Made by a program: the position numbers and the translations under genes. A stretch of DNA of 18,668 nucleotides from Proteiniphilum sp. UBA1403 (GTDB lineage: Bacteria; Bacteroidota; Bacteroidia; Bacteroidales; Dysgonomonadaceae): the NCBI GenBank assembly GCA_002305715.1, contig DBQD01000024.1, forward strand, positions 1-18,668. Direction: 5' to 3'. The notes below the pieces were generated by a model. That model made no database searches. It was not told the DNA's origin and saw nothing but the letters and a program-made list of their open reading frames with translations. Positions 7,161 to 13,641 of this stretch are shown piece after piece; the first letter of the stretch is position 1, and each line of letters starts with the position of its first letter.

Positions 7161-7568
7161 TTAATTTGGTCTGGTCATCAGCACCATCTTGAACCTATTT
7201 TGATTGGCAATGTCGAGGATGCGCACAATCTCCTTATAGGGCACATTCTCATCGGCATAAAGAGCCACAAAGATGTCTGGATCGTTTGTGTATGCTGATT
7301 GGAGAAATGGTGTAATCTCCTCGAACGGCACCTGGCGTTCTCTCTCGTTGGAGTTGGCCACGTAATAATTCAAGTCTTTGTCGATGGTTACCCGAGTAAT
7401 GGGTTTTGCCTGTGCCTGTTGCTGTGCACGTGGCAACAACACCTGAATGGCATTCGGTACCACTATGGTGGAGGTGATCATGAAGAAAATAAGCAACAAA
7501 AAAATCACATCCGTCATCGACGCCATGCTGAAGTTTGTTTCTAACTTAAATCGTTGTTTTAGTGCCAT
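7161..7568 (-). CDS. exbD: Biopolymer transport protein ExbD/TolR
   Basis: This is the proton-channel partner of ExbB. Its 135 residues include one membrane helix at about 17-38. The helix contains the functionally essential aspartate, D20 in MASMTDVIFLLLIFFM, equivalent to D25 of E. coli ExbD. The C-terminal periplasmic domain shows the expected pattern (ITRVTIDKDLNYYV, VALYADENVPYKEIVRILD). Many Bacteroidetes carry two exbD genes in tandem; here there is only one. It lies 39 bases after exbB and 7 bases before tonB, so co-expression is very likely. Confidence 0.92.
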   Translation of the reverse strand: MALKQRFKLETNFSMASMTDVIFLLLIFFMITSTIVVPNAIQVLLPRAQQQAQAKPITRVTIDKDLNYYVANSNERERQVPFEEITPFLQSAYTNDPDIFVALYADENVPYKEIVRILDIANQNRFKMVLMTRPN

Positions 7569-7607
7569 CTCTTCAATCTGTTATCTTTTCAAAAATTTGC
7601 TAATCTA

Positions 7608-8303
7608 TTATACAACCGGTTCATTCAGAATATCCATGAACTCCATAATCCGCATTTCAAGTTTATTCACGATACCTTTAATGCGGGTAGCAAGGTAGTT
7701 GTATGCGAAAAGTCCAATAATACCCACAATGAGACCTCCCACTGTGGTGACCAGTGCTTCGTAAATACCGGTAGAGAGAATGTTCACATCTACATTTGCA
7801 CCGGCACTTGCCATATCCATAAAGGCTTTAACCATACCGGTAACGGTACCTAAGAAACCAACCATGGGAGCTCCAGATGCTGAGGTGGCCAATACGGGAA
7901 GTCCTTTCTCAAGTTTTGAAATCTCAATGTTACCCTGATTTTCAATAGCCGACATCACATCCGCTGTAGGTCTCCCCAATCGTGAGATACCTTTCTCAAC
8001 CATTCGAGCAGATGGGGTATCGGTGTTGCGACAAAGAGCTTGTGCGGCATCAATCTTCCCATCGTGGATATAATCTTTGATGCGATTCATAAATGAGTTA
8101 TCCTCCTTGGCAGCTTTGTTAATTACCAGCGTTCTCTCTATCAGTACATAAATTGTCATCAACAACAGAATAAGCAGCACAATCATCAACCATCCTCCCT
8201 TCAGAGCGAGTTCGAACGCGTTCATGGTCACGGATTCTGTCTCTGCAGCTGCGTTGTAAAGCGACTGTGCAGTATCTGTTGGCATGATTTGTAATAGATT
8301 CAT
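7608..8303 (-). CDS. exbB: MotA/TolQ/ExbB proton channel protein
   Basis: This is the pentameric channel-forming subunit that, with ExbD, uses the proton gradient to drive TonB. The protein has 231 residues. Three membrane segments are visible: about 37-55 (WLMIVLLILLLMTIYVLI), about 137-160 and about 182-205. The MotA/TolQ/ExbB signature lies in the second and third (GAPMVGFLGTVTGMVKAF, then EALVTTVGGLIVGIIGLF). The cytoplasmic loop between helices 1 and 2 holds about 80 residues, as usual. The ATG at 8303 is followed by a short periplasmic start. It lies 125 bases after pdxJ, which leaves room for its own promoter. Confidence 0.93.
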   Translation of the reverse strand: MNLLQIMPTDTAQSLYNAAAETESVTMNAFELALKGGWLMIVLLILLLMTIYVLIERTLVINKAAKEDNSFMNRIKDYIHDGKIDAAQALCRNTDTPSARMVEKGISRLGRPTADVMSAIENQGNIEISKLEKGLPVLATSASGAPMVGFLGTVTGMVKAFMDMASAGANVDVNILSTGIYEALVTTVGGLIVGIIGLFAYNYLATRIKGIVNKLEMRIMEFMDILNEPVV

Positions 8304-8368
8304 ACAATGATGTTATTTTACCTTGTTAGTTTGTGAATTTTCCGTCTTGTGCTCGTCAAATGAAGAAA

Positions 8369-8397
8369 TAGCATCCTCAAGAACGTAGCATCCTCAA
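8369..8397. repeat. Tandem 12-bp direct repeat upstream of exbB
   Basis: TAGCATCCTCAA occurs twice on the plus strand, at 8369-8380 and 8386-8397, separated by GAACG. On the minus strand this reads TTGAGGATGCTA twice, about 65 and 83 bases before the exbB ATG. The 17-base period and intergenic position fit a direct-repeat regulator site, but no regulator is known to me for it. Confidence 0.6.
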
Positions 8398-8428
8398 CTC
8401 CGTAATAAAGATAATAGTTTTTGTTGTG

Positions 8429-9160
8429 CTAACCCTGTGACACCGGTTCTTTTAAACAATTTTTATACGCTTTTATTGTTTTTTCCAACCCCATATATAT
8501 CGCATCACAAATAAGAGAATGACCAATAGACACCTCTTTGATCCAGGGGATATGCACATAAAGCCAATGAAGGTTGTCGAGGTTGAGATCGTGACCAGCA
8601 TTGACTCCCAAGCCCAGTTTTTTTGCCAATGTTGCAGCTTCCAGGTAAGGTGCGAGTGCTTTTTCCCGATCTATCGGATAGAGTTCTGCATAGGGGCCGG
8701 TGTAGAGCTCTATGCGGTCGGTGCCAATCTGTGAAGCCATATGTATCATCTCTGGAACCGGATCTACGAAGATAGAGGTCCGTACTCCCATCGATTGAAA
8801 CTCATTGACAATATCTGTCAGAAATGCTTTATGGGAAACAGTATCCCATCCTGCATTTGATGTAATGGCATCATGGGCATCTGGAACAAGGGTCACTTGT
8901 GTCGGTCGTATTCTTCGAATAAGTTCGATAAATTCGGGTGTAGGATTACCTTCGATGTTGAATTCGGTCTGAACTTTAGACTGCAGATCAAAAACATCGT
9001 TGGTGCGAATATGTCGCTGATCGGGACGCGGGTGTACGGTAATACCATCAGCTCCGAAGAGTTGACAATCTATTGCAACCTGTACCACATCGGGGATATT
9101 GCCACCTCGGGCATTGCGCAGGGTCGCAATTTTATTCACATTTACGCTTAATTTCGTCAT
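8429..9160 (-). CDS. pdxJ: Pyridoxine 5'-phosphate synthase PdxJ
   Basis: PdxJ condenses 1-deoxyxylulose 5-phosphate with 3-amino-2-oxopropyl phosphate to give pyridoxine 5'-phosphate, the ring-closing step of the DXP-dependent vitamin B6 pathway. The 243-residue length is normal for this TIM barrel. Diagnostic blocks are VNVNKIATLRNARGG at the start, HPRPDQRHIR at 43-52 (active-site histidines H43 and H50), the catalytic E70 in NIEGNPTPEF, LVPDAHDAITSNAGW, VNAGHDLN and SIGHSLICDA. All expected active-site residues appear present. The gene is divergent from the ACT-like/nadK pair across a 78-base gap containing an inverted repeat and a good promoter box. It is followed at a distance by exbB-exbD-tonB. 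Confidence 0.96.
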   Translation of the reverse strand: MTKLSVNVNKIATLRNARGGNIPDVVQVAIDCQLFGADGITVHPRPDQRHIRTNDVFDLQSKVQTEFNIEGNPTPEFIELIRRIRPTQVTLVPDAHDAITSNAGWDTVSHKAFLTDIVNEFQSMGVRTSIFVDPVPEMIHMASQIGTDRIELYTGPYAELYPIDREKALAPYLEAATLAKKLGLGVNAGHDLNLDNLHWLYVHIPWIKEVSIGHSLICDAIYMGLEKTIKAYKNCLKEPVSQG

Positions 9161-9197
9161 AATATTATTACAAACAATCTTTTTTTGCCATCTTTGT

Positions 9198-9233
9198 AAA
9201 ACAGTTACAAAAGTAATACGAAATAACTGTTTT
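9198..9233. repeat. Perfect 10-bp inverted repeat in the divergent promoter region
   Basis: AAAACAGTTA (9198-9207) is exactly mirrored by TAACTGTTTT (9224-9233) around a 16-base spacer. One further G-C pair lies beyond a G/T mismatch. The spacer contains the pdxJ -7 box. The right arm ends five bases before the ATG of the plus-strand gene. It looks like an operator acting on one or both divergent genes. Confidence 0.7.
9208..9215 (-). promoter_or_regulatory. -7 promoter box for pdxJ
   Basis: The minus strand reads TACTTTTG, an exact TAnnTTTG match, about 48 bases upstream of the pdxJ ATG. No TTTG is present 19-21 bases upstream. The box lies inside the spacer of the inverted repeat. Confidence 0.55.
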
Positions 9234-9238
9234 GCGCC

Positions 9239-9616
9239 ATGTCGGTCAAAGAATTTATCAATACACAGTTCGACAAATATACTTCACCTCTTACAAAAGA
9301 GCAGTTTACTGAGTTGACCGAAACGGAAAACTCGCTGCTTATTCTTGAGATTCCCCAAAAAGATTATTCTCTTACAGAGGTGGCGAGGATTGTGGAAAGT
9401 AACAATGCTCATGTCTTATCACTCTCTACATTACCTATTTCGGGTGGGGCTGATATCCTTTTATCCCTGAAACTCGATCTCCATGACCTAACAGCGGTCT
9501 TGCGTAGTTTTGAACGCTTCAACTACAAGGTGGTCTATTTTTATATGCGGGAAGGTGAGGTGACAGATACACAAAAAGAGCGATACGATGAATTGATGTA
9601 TTATCTGGAAATGTAA
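9239..9616 (+). CDS. AcuB-like protein lacking its CBS domains (ACT-like domain only)
   Basis: The 125-residue soluble protein has a core at about 31-105 (LLILEIPQKDYSLTEVARIV, ESNNAHVLSL, then a strand-helix unit through RSFERFNYKVVYFY). This closely resembles the C-terminal ACT-like domain of AcuB/CBS proteins that Bacteroidales commonly encode beside nadK and pdxJ. Those relatives, as I remember them, are about 215-225 residues with two CBS motifs at the N-terminus. Here only about 22 residues (MSVKEFINTQFDKYTSPLTK) stand where the CBS pair should be, and the upstream gap is too short to hide it. The reading frame is intact, so this is an in-frame loss and not a frameshift. Its role is unknown; ACT-like folds usually bind small ligands. 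It sits 50 bases upstream of nadK and is probably cotranscribed with it. Confidence 0.7.
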   Translation: MSVKEFINTQFDKYTSPLTKEQFTELTETENSLLILEIPQKDYSLTEVARIVESNNAHVLSLSTLPISGGADILLSLKLDLHDLTAVLRSFERFNYKVVYFYMREGEVTDTQKERYDELMYYLEM

Positions 9617-9666
9617 TTCACTCCGGGTAAAATATGTTTTGAAAAGTTGATGTTGAACAAAGAACA

Positions 9667-10557
9667 ATGAGATTTGCATTATTTGGGAGCATGTTCCCCG
9701 ACAGATCCGCCAAAGCGGAAGAACAAATACTTGGGGTTTGTGTGTCAATCATACGTCACGGTGGGGAATTGGTCTTACCGGAAAACTTTTTTCATTCTTT
9801 GCCGGATCATCTACAACAAACAATTGATCCTCTTTGTGAACTGACAGATGCACTACCCAAGGTTGATATGGTGGTGAGTGTGGGTGGCGATGGCACTTTT
9901 TTGCGTACGGCAATCACTGTTGCTGATTCGGGTATACCTATTCTGGGAATTAATACCGGACGTTTGGGTTTCTTGGCTGCCATCAATTATTCCGATGTTG
10001 ATGAAACACTGAAGGAGGTGCTAAATAATGCCTACCATCTGCAAGAACGTACGCTTTTGAAAATGTCAACCGACGAAGCATTTCCACCCGAACATTTCAA
10101 CAACCATGCCCTGAATGAAGTTGCCATTTTGAAGCAAGATACTGCTTCTATGCTTTCCATTCACGCATATATCAACAACGATTACCTGACATCCTATCAG
10201 TCCGATGGACTGATTATCTCTACGCCCACAGGTTCTACGGCTTACTCATTGAGTGTGGGTGGTTCCATCTTATCACCTACCATTCCCAGTATCATACTTT
10301 CACCCATTGCACCCCATAACCTCACTTCTCGTTCGCTGGTTGTGGACGACAGCAGCATTATATCACTGAAGGTGGAAAGTCGCAGTCACATGTTCTTGGT
10401 GTCGGTCGATGGACAGTCACGTGTGCTTGATGAGACTGTCAACATCCAGATACGGAAAGATGATTATACATTGCGTATTGTAAACAGGGTGGGTCATACT
10501 TTCTATCAAACACTTCGTGATAAATTGATGTGGGGAGCCGATGTGCGCAAGAAATAA
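9667..10557 (+). CDS. nadK: NAD kinase
   Basis: NadK phosphorylates NAD to NADP using ATP or another phosphate donor and is the only known bacterial route to NADP. The 296-residue length is typical. The signature GGDGTFLR (73-80) supplies the catalytic aspartate. INTGRLGFLA, HALNEVAI (Asn-Glu substrate contact) and the glycine-rich DGLIISTPTGSTAYSLSVGG block complete the family pattern. PIAPHNLTSRSLVV and VDGQ follow as expected. The start at 9667 (MRFALFGS) opens the first beta strand of the Rossmann-like domain. The protein is cytoplasmic. It is downstream of the ACT-like gene and ends 28 bases before a strong two-way terminator. Confidence 0.96.
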   Translation: MRFALFGSMFPDRSAKAEEQILGVCVSIIRHGGELVLPENFFHSLPDHLQQTIDPLCELTDALPKVDMVVSVGGDGTFLRTAITVADSGIPILGINTGRLGFLAAINYSDVDETLKEVLNNAYHLQERTLLKMSTDEAFPPEHFNNHALNEVAILKQDTASMLSIHAYINNDYLTSYQSDGLIISTPTGSTAYSLSVGGSILSPTIPSIILSPIAPHNLTSRSLVVDDSSIISLKVESRSHMFLVSVDGQSRVLDETVNIQIRKDDYTLRIVNRVGHTFYQTLRDKLMWGADVRKK

Positions 10558-10584
10558 AAAACGTGCAAAAATTAAGATACGTGC

Positions 10585-10627
10585 AAAAAAAAAGGGGCTG
10601 TCAATCTTTTGAGACAGCCCCCTTTTT
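10585..10627. terminator. Bidirectional Rho-independent terminator
   Basis: GGGGCTGTC (10594-10602) pairs perfectly with GACAGCCCC (10613-10621). On the plus strand the stem is followed by five T. On the minus strand it is followed by nine T (A tract 10585-10593). It therefore serves both nadK and the seven-gene decarboxylase operon, which converge here. Confidence 0.93.
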
Positions 10628-10647
10628 ATAGTATAGGTAACATTCGT

Positions 10648-10806
10648 TTATTCTCTATTCTCAGACTCTGTATCCACTTTTTCTTCCTTATAGGGGAGAT
10701 ACTTATCGAGTGCAATAATCATCAGGTAGAAGAGTGCCATGAAAATAAATATTCCGACTATTCCGACTGCTGCAATTAGCAAAGCAATTTCAACTGTATG
10801 TGTCAT
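10648..10806 (-). CDS. Stand-alone small OadG-like gamma subunit
   Basis: This is a short gene of 52 codons. It encodes one membrane helix at about 5-33 (EIALLIAAVGIVGIFIFMAL, then FYLMIIAL), followed by a short charged tail (DKYLPYKEEKVDTESENRE). That is the layout of OadG/MmdD-type gamma subunits of sodium-pumping decarboxylases, which anchor and assemble the complex. It begins 12 bases after the second beta-subunit gene and ends 21 bases before the terminator, so it is the last gene of the operon. The tail is acidic and lacks the His-rich zinc-binding end seen in Klebsiella OadG. A different small membrane protein cannot be excluded, but position, length and topology all fit. Confidence 0.72.
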   Translation of the reverse strand: MTHTVEIALLIAAVGIVGIFIFMALFYLMIIALDKYLPYKEEKVDTESENRE

Positions 10807-10818
10807 AACTTTTTTAAT

Positions 10819-11970
10819 TTAAGCAAGTAAAGGTACCAGCGTTAATATAATACCTCCGGCAACAACTGAGCCTATTTGACCACCCACATTTGCACTGATG
10901 GCCGGCATAAGCAAGTAGTTGTAAGGATCCTCTTTTTGACCCATCTGATGAATAACCCGAGCTGACATGGGGAACGCAGAAATACCGCATGCACCCACCA
11001 TTGGGTTGATTTTATTGCCCTCCTTGCGAAAGAGATTCAAAAACTTCGCAAAGATAACCCCGCCAAATGTATCGAATACAAAAGCGAAGAGCCCCAATGC
11101 AATGATGGCCAATGTGTCGAGACGAATAAAACGTTCGGCTGTCATGGTACTTGCAATTGTGATTCCAAGCAGGATGGTGACCAGGCTCGACAATTCATTC
11201 TGTGCAGACATCGACAGCTTATTCAGCACACCGCACTCACGAATGAGGTTGCCAAACATCAGGAATCCAATCAATGCAAGCGACGAGGGTGCAATAATAC
11301 CCGCTGCTATTGTGATAACAATGGGAAAAGCAATCAATGCCTTTTTAGAGATTTTCTTGTTGTTGTGGCCGGTCATTCTGATCAAACGCTCTTTTTTAGT
11401 CGTGAGCAGTCTGATTACAGGTGGTTGTATTATGGGTACCAGAGCCATGTAGGAGTATGCAGCCACAGAGATAGGTCCTAACAAATCCGGAGCAAACCGC
11501 GATGCTACCACAATGGAAGTAGGACCGTCTGCTGCACCGATGATACCGATGGAGGCCGCTTCTCGAATGTCATAACCCAAAAAGGTGGCCAGCAACATTG
11601 TCATGAAAATACCGAATTGTGCCGCAGCACCGAACAACAACAACGATGGATTGCGAAACAGGGGACTGAAATCGATCATGGCTCCAATTGCAATAAAGAT
11701 TAGCAATGGAAAAATCTCGGTAGCAATACCCGCTTCAAAAAAGACATTCAACACTCCCTCAACTGCCTTGCCTGTAGAAGGGTCAATCTGTGTTAGAGCT
11801 GATGAAAGGGGGATGTTCACTAGAATGGCACCAAACCCCATTGGTAATAACAAGGTTGGTTCATACTCCTTGGCGATAGCAAGGTAGATGAGCACACCAC
11901 CTACCGCTATCATTACCAAGTGTTGCCACGTCATACCTGCAATTGCAGGTAGTAATTGTTCAATTCCCAT
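10819..11970 (-). CDS. Sodium-pumping decarboxylase beta subunit, second copy (clostridial-like type)
   Basis: The beta subunit is the membrane pump that decarboxylates carboxybiotin and exports Na+. The 383 residues form roughly nine to eleven hydrophobic segments. Residues known to be essential in Klebsiella OadB are kept: the D203 equivalent is D148 in GIIGAADGPTSI, and the Y229 equivalent is the second Tyr of AYSYMALVP. The N373/G377/S382/R389 set is in NPMVGACGISAFPMSARV. The protein is clearly different from the adjacent first copy. Its GACGISAFPMSARV and SANVGGQIGSVVAGG blocks look more like glutaconyl-CoA or oxaloacetate decarboxylase beta subunits of Firmicutes (inference from memory). 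It follows beta 1 by 30 bases with no terminator between, and it pairs with the mini-gamma gene. Confidence 0.9.
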   Translation of the reverse strand: MGIEQLLPAIAGMTWQHLVMIAVGGVLIYLAIAKEYEPTLLLPMGFGAILVNIPLSSALTQIDPSTGKAVEGVLNVFFEAGIATEIFPLLIFIAIGAMIDFSPLFRNPSLLLFGAAAQFGIFMTMLLATFLGYDIREAASIGIIGAADGPTSIVVASRFAPDLLGPISVAAYSYMALVPIIQPPVIRLLTTKKERLIRMTGHNNKKISKKALIAFPIVITIAAGIIAPSSLALIGFLMFGNLIRECGVLNKLSMSAQNELSSLVTILLGITIASTMTAERFIRLDTLAIIALGLFAFVFDTFGGVIFAKFLNLFRKEGNKINPMVGACGISAFPMSARVIHQMGQKEDPYNYLLMPAISANVGGQIGSVVAGGIILTLVPLLA

Positions 11971-12000
11971 TCTTACAGTTTTATGTAATTATGCTGAAAA

Positions 12001-13158
12001 TTAATACAAGAATCCGAGTAGGATACCGGCAGCTACCGCAGAACCGATTACACCAGCCACGTTGGGTCCCATGGCGTGCATCAGCAGGTAGTTGGTAGAA
12101 TCATATTCCAACCCGATGATCTGAGAGATACGAGCCGAGTCGGGTACAGCTGATACGCCAGCATTTCCGATCAATGGATTAATTTTTTTCTCCTTCGGAA
12201 GGATGAGGTTCAAAACTTTCACAAAGAGGACCCCTGCACAGGTAGCAATAACGAAGGAGAGAGCTCCAATAGCGAAAACCTTAACCGATTCAACACGCAG
12301 GAAGGTGGTAGCTTGTGTGGAAGCACCCACTGTAAGACCCAACAAGATGGTGATGGTGTCGATCAGTGGTCCGCGGGCAGTTTCAGCCAAACGACGGGTT
12401 ACGCCCGATTCTTTCAGCAAGTTACCAAAGAAGAGCATACCCAACAGTGGCAGACCAGATGGCACCAGGAAAGCGGTGAGCAGCAGACCCATAATTGGGA
12501 AGAGAATTTTCTCTGTCTGCGATACCACACGGGGCGACTTCATCTTGATTACCCGTTCCTTCTTGGTGGTAAGCAATCGCATGAAAGGCGGCTGAATTAC
12601 CGGTACCAAAGCCATATAAGAGTATGCCGAAATTGCTACAGCTCCCAGCAAGTGGGGTGCCAATTTTGACGTGGTAAAGATAGCTGTTGGGCCGTCTGCA
12701 CCACCGATAATACCAATCGCACCTGCTTCATTGGGGGCAAAACCCATTTCTAAGGCAACAATGTAGGCTCCAAAGATACCGAATTGTGCAGCTGCACCAA
12801 TCAAAATTAACTTTGGGTTGGCAATTAGTGCTGAAAAATCGGTCATAGCGCCAATACCCAGGAAGATAAGGGGTGGATACCACCCTTGTACCACACCTTG
12901 GTAGAGGATGTTCAGCACCGATCCTTCTTCATAGATCCCGATCTGTAGGTTGGCTGCCTCGTTAAAAGGAATGTTTCCAATGAGGATACCAAATCCAATG
13001 GGGATCAGCAGTAAAGGCTCATAATCTTTGGCAATTGCCAGATAGATGAAAATCAAACCTACCAAGATCATGATAAAGTGACCCGGTTCGGCATTGTAGA
13101 AACCGGTGTAACTCCAGAAAGTGCGTAGGTTGTCTGTTAGTGATAATAATGTATTCAT
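12001..13158 (-). CDS. mmdB: Sodium-pumping methylmalonyl-CoA decarboxylase beta subunit, first copy
   Basis: This is the principal membrane pump of the complex (385 residues). It decarboxylates carboxybiotin formed by the alpha subunit and moves Na+ outward. The essential aspartate is D155 in GIIGGADGPTAIF (Klebsiella D203), and the Tyr of AYSYMALVP is present. The Na+-site helix reads NPLIGNAGVSAVPDSARIS, retaining Asn, Gly, Ser and Arg at the 373/377/382/389 positions. It has an Asp where Klebsiella and the second copy have Met. The C-terminus, MHAMGPNVAGVIGSAVAAGI, looks like the usual Bacteroidetes version. It lies 16 bases after the biotin carrier gene, in the canonical order alpha-gamma-carrier-beta. 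Confidence 0.94.
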   Translation of the reverse strand: MNTLLSLTDNLRTFWSYTGFYNAEPGHFIMILVGLIFIYLAIAKDYEPLLLIPIGFGILIGNIPFNEAANLQIGIYEEGSVLNILYQGVVQGWYPPLIFLGIGAMTDFSALIANPKLILIGAAAQFGIFGAYIVALEMGFAPNEAGAIGIIGGADGPTAIFTTSKLAPHLLGAVAISAYSYMALVPVIQPPFMRLLTTKKERVIKMKSPRVVSQTEKILFPIMGLLLTAFLVPSGLPLLGMLFFGNLLKESGVTRRLAETARGPLIDTITILLGLTVGASTQATTFLRVESVKVFAIGALSFVIATCAGVLFVKVLNLILPKEKKINPLIGNAGVSAVPDSARISQIIGLEYDSTNYLLMHAMGPNVAGVIGSAVAAGILLGFLY

Positions 13159-13174
13159 CGTATTCGACAGCTTT

Positions 13175-13615
13175 TTATTCGATTACTACCAGATCCGTAC
13201 CTTCCAGCACTGAATCTCCCTTTTGAACCAATATTTCGGCTATCTTTCCGTTTTTGTTGGAAAGTACGTTATTTTCCATCTTCATCGCTTCAAGAATCAT
13301 AAGGGTTTCTCCCTTCTTCACGGTGTCACCCACCTTGCAGCGAATATCCAAGATTACACCTGGTAATGGAGATTGAACAGAGCTCTTGCCAGTCGATCCA
13401 ACAGGTCTGGTGACCAGAGGAGTGGTTGTACTCTGAGGTGTGGGGGTAGTTGAATTTGTAGGACGTTGTACCCCTGTAAGTGTTTTTTTCTTTTTTTGTG
13501 CCAATTCCACAGTGTATGGAGTTCCATTTACTTCCAGTTCCACAATATCACTGTCCGATTTGTTTACCACCACTCTGTAGGGGGCACCATTTATTGTATA
13601 GTTGAATTCTTTCAT
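13175..13615 (-). CDS. mmdC: Biotin carboxyl carrier subunit of methylmalonyl-CoA decarboxylase
   Basis: This small cytoplasmic subunit carries the carboxyl group on biotin from the carboxyltransferase to the beta pump. From the chosen start (MKEFNYTING) it has 146 residues. It has an N-terminal ~45-residue beta-rich piece, a Thr/Pro/Ser linker at about 50-82 that acts as a flexible arm, and a biotinyl domain at about 82-146. The biotin attachment lysine is K112 in EAMKMEN. An in-frame ATG lies 24 codons upstream at 13687, but it falls inside the preceding gene and would add a Lys-rich stretch unlike the family. The start at 13615, 26 bases after the preceding stop, is therefore preferred. 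A biotin protein ligase encoded elsewhere must modify it. Confidence 0.93.
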   Translation of the reverse strand: MKEFNYTINGAPYRVVVNKSDSDIVELEVNGTPYTVELAQKKKKTLTGVQRPTNSTTPTPQSTTTPLVTRPVGSTGKSSVQSPLPGVILDIRCKVGDTVKKGETLMILEAMKMENNVLSNKNGKIAEILVQKGDSVLEGTDLVVIE

Positions 13616-13641
13616 AGGATTGATCTGTTTCTTTTTTTTAC

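Noticed and set aside
10561..10589. Direct repeat ACGTGCAAAAA twice after nadK
   Set aside because: Two short copies partly made of A runs beside the terminator; likely a local slip with no function that I can support.
10967..11452. Plus-strand open frame of 161 codons opposite beta subunit 2
   Set aside because: It is complementary to codons of the conserved pump motifs, and its hydrophobic look follows from the opposite strand's membrane helices.
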